The notes under the pieces were generated by a model. That model worked only from the letters and a program-made list of their open reading frames with translations, was not told the DNA's origin and made no database searches. The position numbers and the translations under genes were made by a program. A stretch of 64,000 bases of DNA from an uncultured Myxococcales bacterium (lineage in GTDB: Bacteria; Myxococcota_A; Polyangia; Polyangiales; Polyangiaceae), in contig CALMUT010000015.1 in NCBI GenBank assembly GCA_937872925.1, forward strand, positions 1-64,000, given 5' to 3'. Of this stretch, positions 62,445 to 64,000 are shown one piece after another (the stretch's first letter is position 1; the number at the start of each line of letters is the position of its first letter).

Positions 62445-62960
62445 ATGGGCCAACGCCGCTTCCTGTTCGTTGTATTTGCGGCGCTATTTGCCGTTGCCTC
62501 TCCGGCATGGGCCGGCGCCGGGGACGAGCATGCCGAAGCGCCCGCCGGTGACGCTGAGCTGGGGGGTTACGTTCCTGGCGCGGCGGTCCTGGATGGACGC
62601 CTGTTGGCCCCTTGCTGCTGGAACCAGACCCTCGACATCCACGGTTCCCCCAGCGCCAACGCGCTGCGCAAGGAGATCCGCATGCGCCTCAAACGAGGCG
62701 AAAGCGTGGAAGAGGTGGAAGCCGTCATCGTCGAGCGCTACGGCGAGAAGATCCGGGCAGTGCCCAAAGGCAGTCCGCTCCAGTCCTTCGCAACGGTGCT
62801 GGCGCTGCTCTTCGGGGTGGCCGGGGGGCTCAGCGTGTGGATGCTGTTGCGCTGGAAACGCCGGCGGGAACTCGCCTTAGAAAAAGCTTCCGGGTCCAAA
62901 GTTGATCCAAAGCGGGATCGCTTCGACGACGCTATCGACGCGGAGCTAAAGCAACTCTGA
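62445..62960 (+). CDS. CcmH-like cytochrome c biogenesis protein with PCCW motif
   Basis: ATG 62445 (MGQRRFLFVVFAALFAVASP) is chosen for its signal peptide; an ATG at 62433 is also in frame. The 171-residue product has the CcmH order: signal, redox segment, helical bundle 'LRKEIRMRLKRGESVEEVEA', 'IVERYGEKIRAVP', then one membrane helix ('FATVLALLFGVAGGLSVWML') and a charged tail. The usual LRCxxCQ motif of CcmH is replaced by 'APCCWNQTLDIHGS', with adjacent cysteines. CcmH reduces apocytochrome c haem-binding cysteines. No other ccm gene is in the window. Confidence 0.8.
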   Translation: MGQRRFLFVVFAALFAVASPAWAGAGDEHAEAPAGDAELGGYVPGAAVLDGRLLAPCCWNQTLDIHGSPSANALRKEIRMRLKRGESVEEVEAVIVERYGEKIRAVPKGSPLQSFATVLALLFGVAGGLSVWMLLRWKRRRELALEKASGSKVDPKRDRFDDAIDAELKQL

Positions 62961-62970
62961 GTCGGCTCAG

Positions 62971-63789
62971 TCAGAAGGGGCAGCCAGACTTGTAGATCTG
63001 CAGTTGCCAGTCTTCACAGGTATTGCCGCTTTCCCATCGCACTTCGACCCAATAGTTGAACCCCTGGGGTCCGGAGGTTTCTTTCTGAACCAGGGCCAAC
63101 TGGTCGTCCTGCCCTGCGGGTTTGGTGGACGAACCCACCAGCGTGCCGCAGGCCTCGTACATGAACAGATCATAGTTCGTGCCGGGGGGTGACCGAAGTA
63201 GCGCCAGGGCGTTGATGTCAGCGGAGCAGAGTGAGCACTCTCCCGCCGTTGCCCAGAACCAGCGGCTGCCGCGGCTCTTCACGCCTTTGGCGGCTTTCCA
63301 ACTGACCGGCACGCCGCATACGGGGTAGGTATTGCAGACGGCATCTCCGCAGAAGACGCCCAGGTCGCTCGGACCATCGATCACCGTCGCCGATTGGCAG
63401 CTATTCGGAGACTTTGAAAGGTCAGTCTCGCAGTCTTCGTTGGCGTCGCAGTTCGCGGTGGGCGCGGGGCAGGTCACCACGACGCCACCGCTACCACCGG
63501 CGCCTGCCGCTCCTCCCGTGGGTAGGCCGCCCGAGCCCGCCGCTCCGCTGTCCGCCGCGCCGCCTGCGCCGCCAAAGCCGGCGAGGCCACCGTCGAATAC
63601 CGGTGCCCCGGCTAGCCCCAACCCCCCGCCGCCCAAGGTACCCGAGTCTCCCAGCCCGCCTGTGCCCAGGGCTCCAGTGCCACCCGAAGCCGGTGGCGAA
63701 GCCGATTCTTCGCTGCCCGAGCAGGCGATCGTTACTGCGGCCAGGGCAAGGGTGCCCGACAGGGCGCGCGCCAACACTGGACGAATCAC
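62971..63789 (-). CDS. Gly-rich linker lipoprotein with Cys-rich domain
   Basis: GTG 63789 begins a lipoprotein signal (lipobox AVTIAC). About 80 residues of Gly/Ala/Ser linker are followed by a 165-residue domain with about ten cysteines ('CPAPTANCDANEDCETDLSK', 'VFCGDAVCNTYPVC', 'CSLCSADINALALLRSPPG'). There is no enzymatic motif. It has the same lipobox-linker-Cys-domain plan as 3319-4113. Inferred: surface lipoprotein of unknown role. Convergent with the CcmH-like gene. Confidence 0.75.
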   Translation of the reverse strand: MIRPVLARALSGTLALAAVTIACSGSEESASPPASGGTGALGTGGLGDSGTLGGGGLGLAGAPVFDGGLAGFGGAGGAADSGAAGSGGLPTGGAAGAGGSGGVVVTCPAPTANCDANEDCETDLSKSPNSCQSATVIDGPSDLGVFCGDAVCNTYPVCGVPVSWKAAKGVKSRGSRWFWATAGECSLCSADINALALLRSPPGTNYDLFMYEACGTLVGSSTKPAGQDDQLALVQKETSGPQGFNYWVEVRWESGNTCEDWQLQIYKSGCPF

Positions 63790-63887
63790 GGGCGCAGTCT
63801 AGCTGACGATACGCTGGGAAGCCATGAGATATCCCAATGCTTGACAAGCTGGCCCCGGGCGACGAGGTCTAGGCGCCTGGAGGTCTC

Positions 63888-64000
63888 GTGCCGAACGTCG
63901 CCATGTGGGGCAAAGCCCTGCGCGTGATTCCAAGAATCACCAAAGAAGAGTGGAGTGATTTGGACCTCGTGTCCAAGTGGCTCATCGCCACGCGCTTCAC
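63888..64000 (+). CDS. Probable UbiA-type prenyltransferase (5' part, runs off window)
   Basis: GTG 63888 has GGAGG four bases upstream (63879-63883), which favours it over ATG 63903. Only 37 residues are visible ('VIPRITKEEWSDLDLVSKWL', then 'IATRF'). As I recall, this resembles the N-terminus of UbiA-family prenyltransferases such as MenA-like enzymes ('IPR..KEEW..LD..S.WLIATR'). The catalytic Asp-rich motifs lie beyond the window. A TTGACA sequence at 63841-63846 could be a -35 element. Tentative. Confidence 0.5.
   Translation, partial: MPNVAMWGKALRVIPRITKEEWSDLDLVSKWLIATRF

Overview
The window is GC-rich, densely coded chromosomal DNA of a myxobacterium-like organism (phylum Myxococcota, probably class Polyangia). 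This rests on gene content, not on a marker gene. There are many lipoproteins with Gly/Ser-rich linkers after the lipobox, Cys-rich secreted proteins, a fibro-slime protein, two eukaryote-type Ser/Thr kinases, an FHA sigma-54 activator, a SUV3-like helicase, a TPR protein of about 3,490 residues and an FHA-GGDEF protein. I see no complete tRNA, rRNA, IS element, prophage, plasmid or CRISPR feature. It looks like a stable chromosomal segment with lineage-specific surface and signalling genes between housekeeping genes.

Layout. 0-10 kb: 5' part of a cyclophilin lipoprotein, uvrA, a Cys-rich lipoprotein, an M3 metallopeptidase lipoprotein, a large Cys-rich/PPC/LAS-metallopeptidase lipoprotein and a DUF362 protein. 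10-11.2 kb: divergent bfd-like and bfr genes with a Fur-box-like palindrome between them. 11-15 kb: a TPR/membrane protein and a Ser/Thr kinase, divergent from an FHA sigma-54 activator. 15-23.4 kb: mostly exported proteins (hydrolase, LamG lipoprotein, C39-like peptidase, OmpA-like lipoprotein, sulfatase-modifying-like lipoprotein, two CX3C Cys-rich proteins), plus a Nudix hydrolase, a CaCA-type exchanger and a VOC protein with a histone-H1-like tail. 23.4-31.8 kb: glnS with a YqeY-type tail, a hypothetical gene, a tail-anchored repeat protein, citrate synthase and a SUV3-type helicase. 31.9-38.1 kb: a small membrane protein, an AI-2E family transporter, a fibro-slime lipoprotein, RNase HI and a penicillin-acylase-family lipoprotein. 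38.1-48.8 kb: a second TPR-membrane protein/kinase pair, a cNMP-binding protein overlapping a nucleotide-transporter-like HEAT protein, a YgiQ radical SAM protein, an FHA-diguanylate cyclase, a lipoprotein, upp and a secreted repeat protein. 48.9-59.4 kb: the giant TPR gene. 59.3-64 kb: a BASS transporter, a small zinc-ribbon-like protein, a LysM-hydrolase, a DUF4920 lipoprotein, a CcmH-like protein, a Gly-rich lipoprotein and the start of a probable UbiA-type prenyltransferase.

How the genes may work together. The bfd/bfr pair with its Fur-like site forms an iron storage and release module. Each Ser/Thr kinase lies head-to-tail or divergent with a TPR protein that has two membrane segments and a similar C-terminal strand, so kinase plus TPR-membrane protein looks like a repeated local module. 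The transporter-HEAT gene and the cNMP gene overlap by ATGA and probably form one unit. Most other neighbours look functionally independent. I found no multi-gene cassette that is clearly a new system. The best candidates for novelty are the giant TPR scaffold, the CX3C proteins around the exchanger, the LAS-peptidase lipoprotein, the VOC-histone-tail protein and the bacterioferritin that lacks a ferroxidase histidine.
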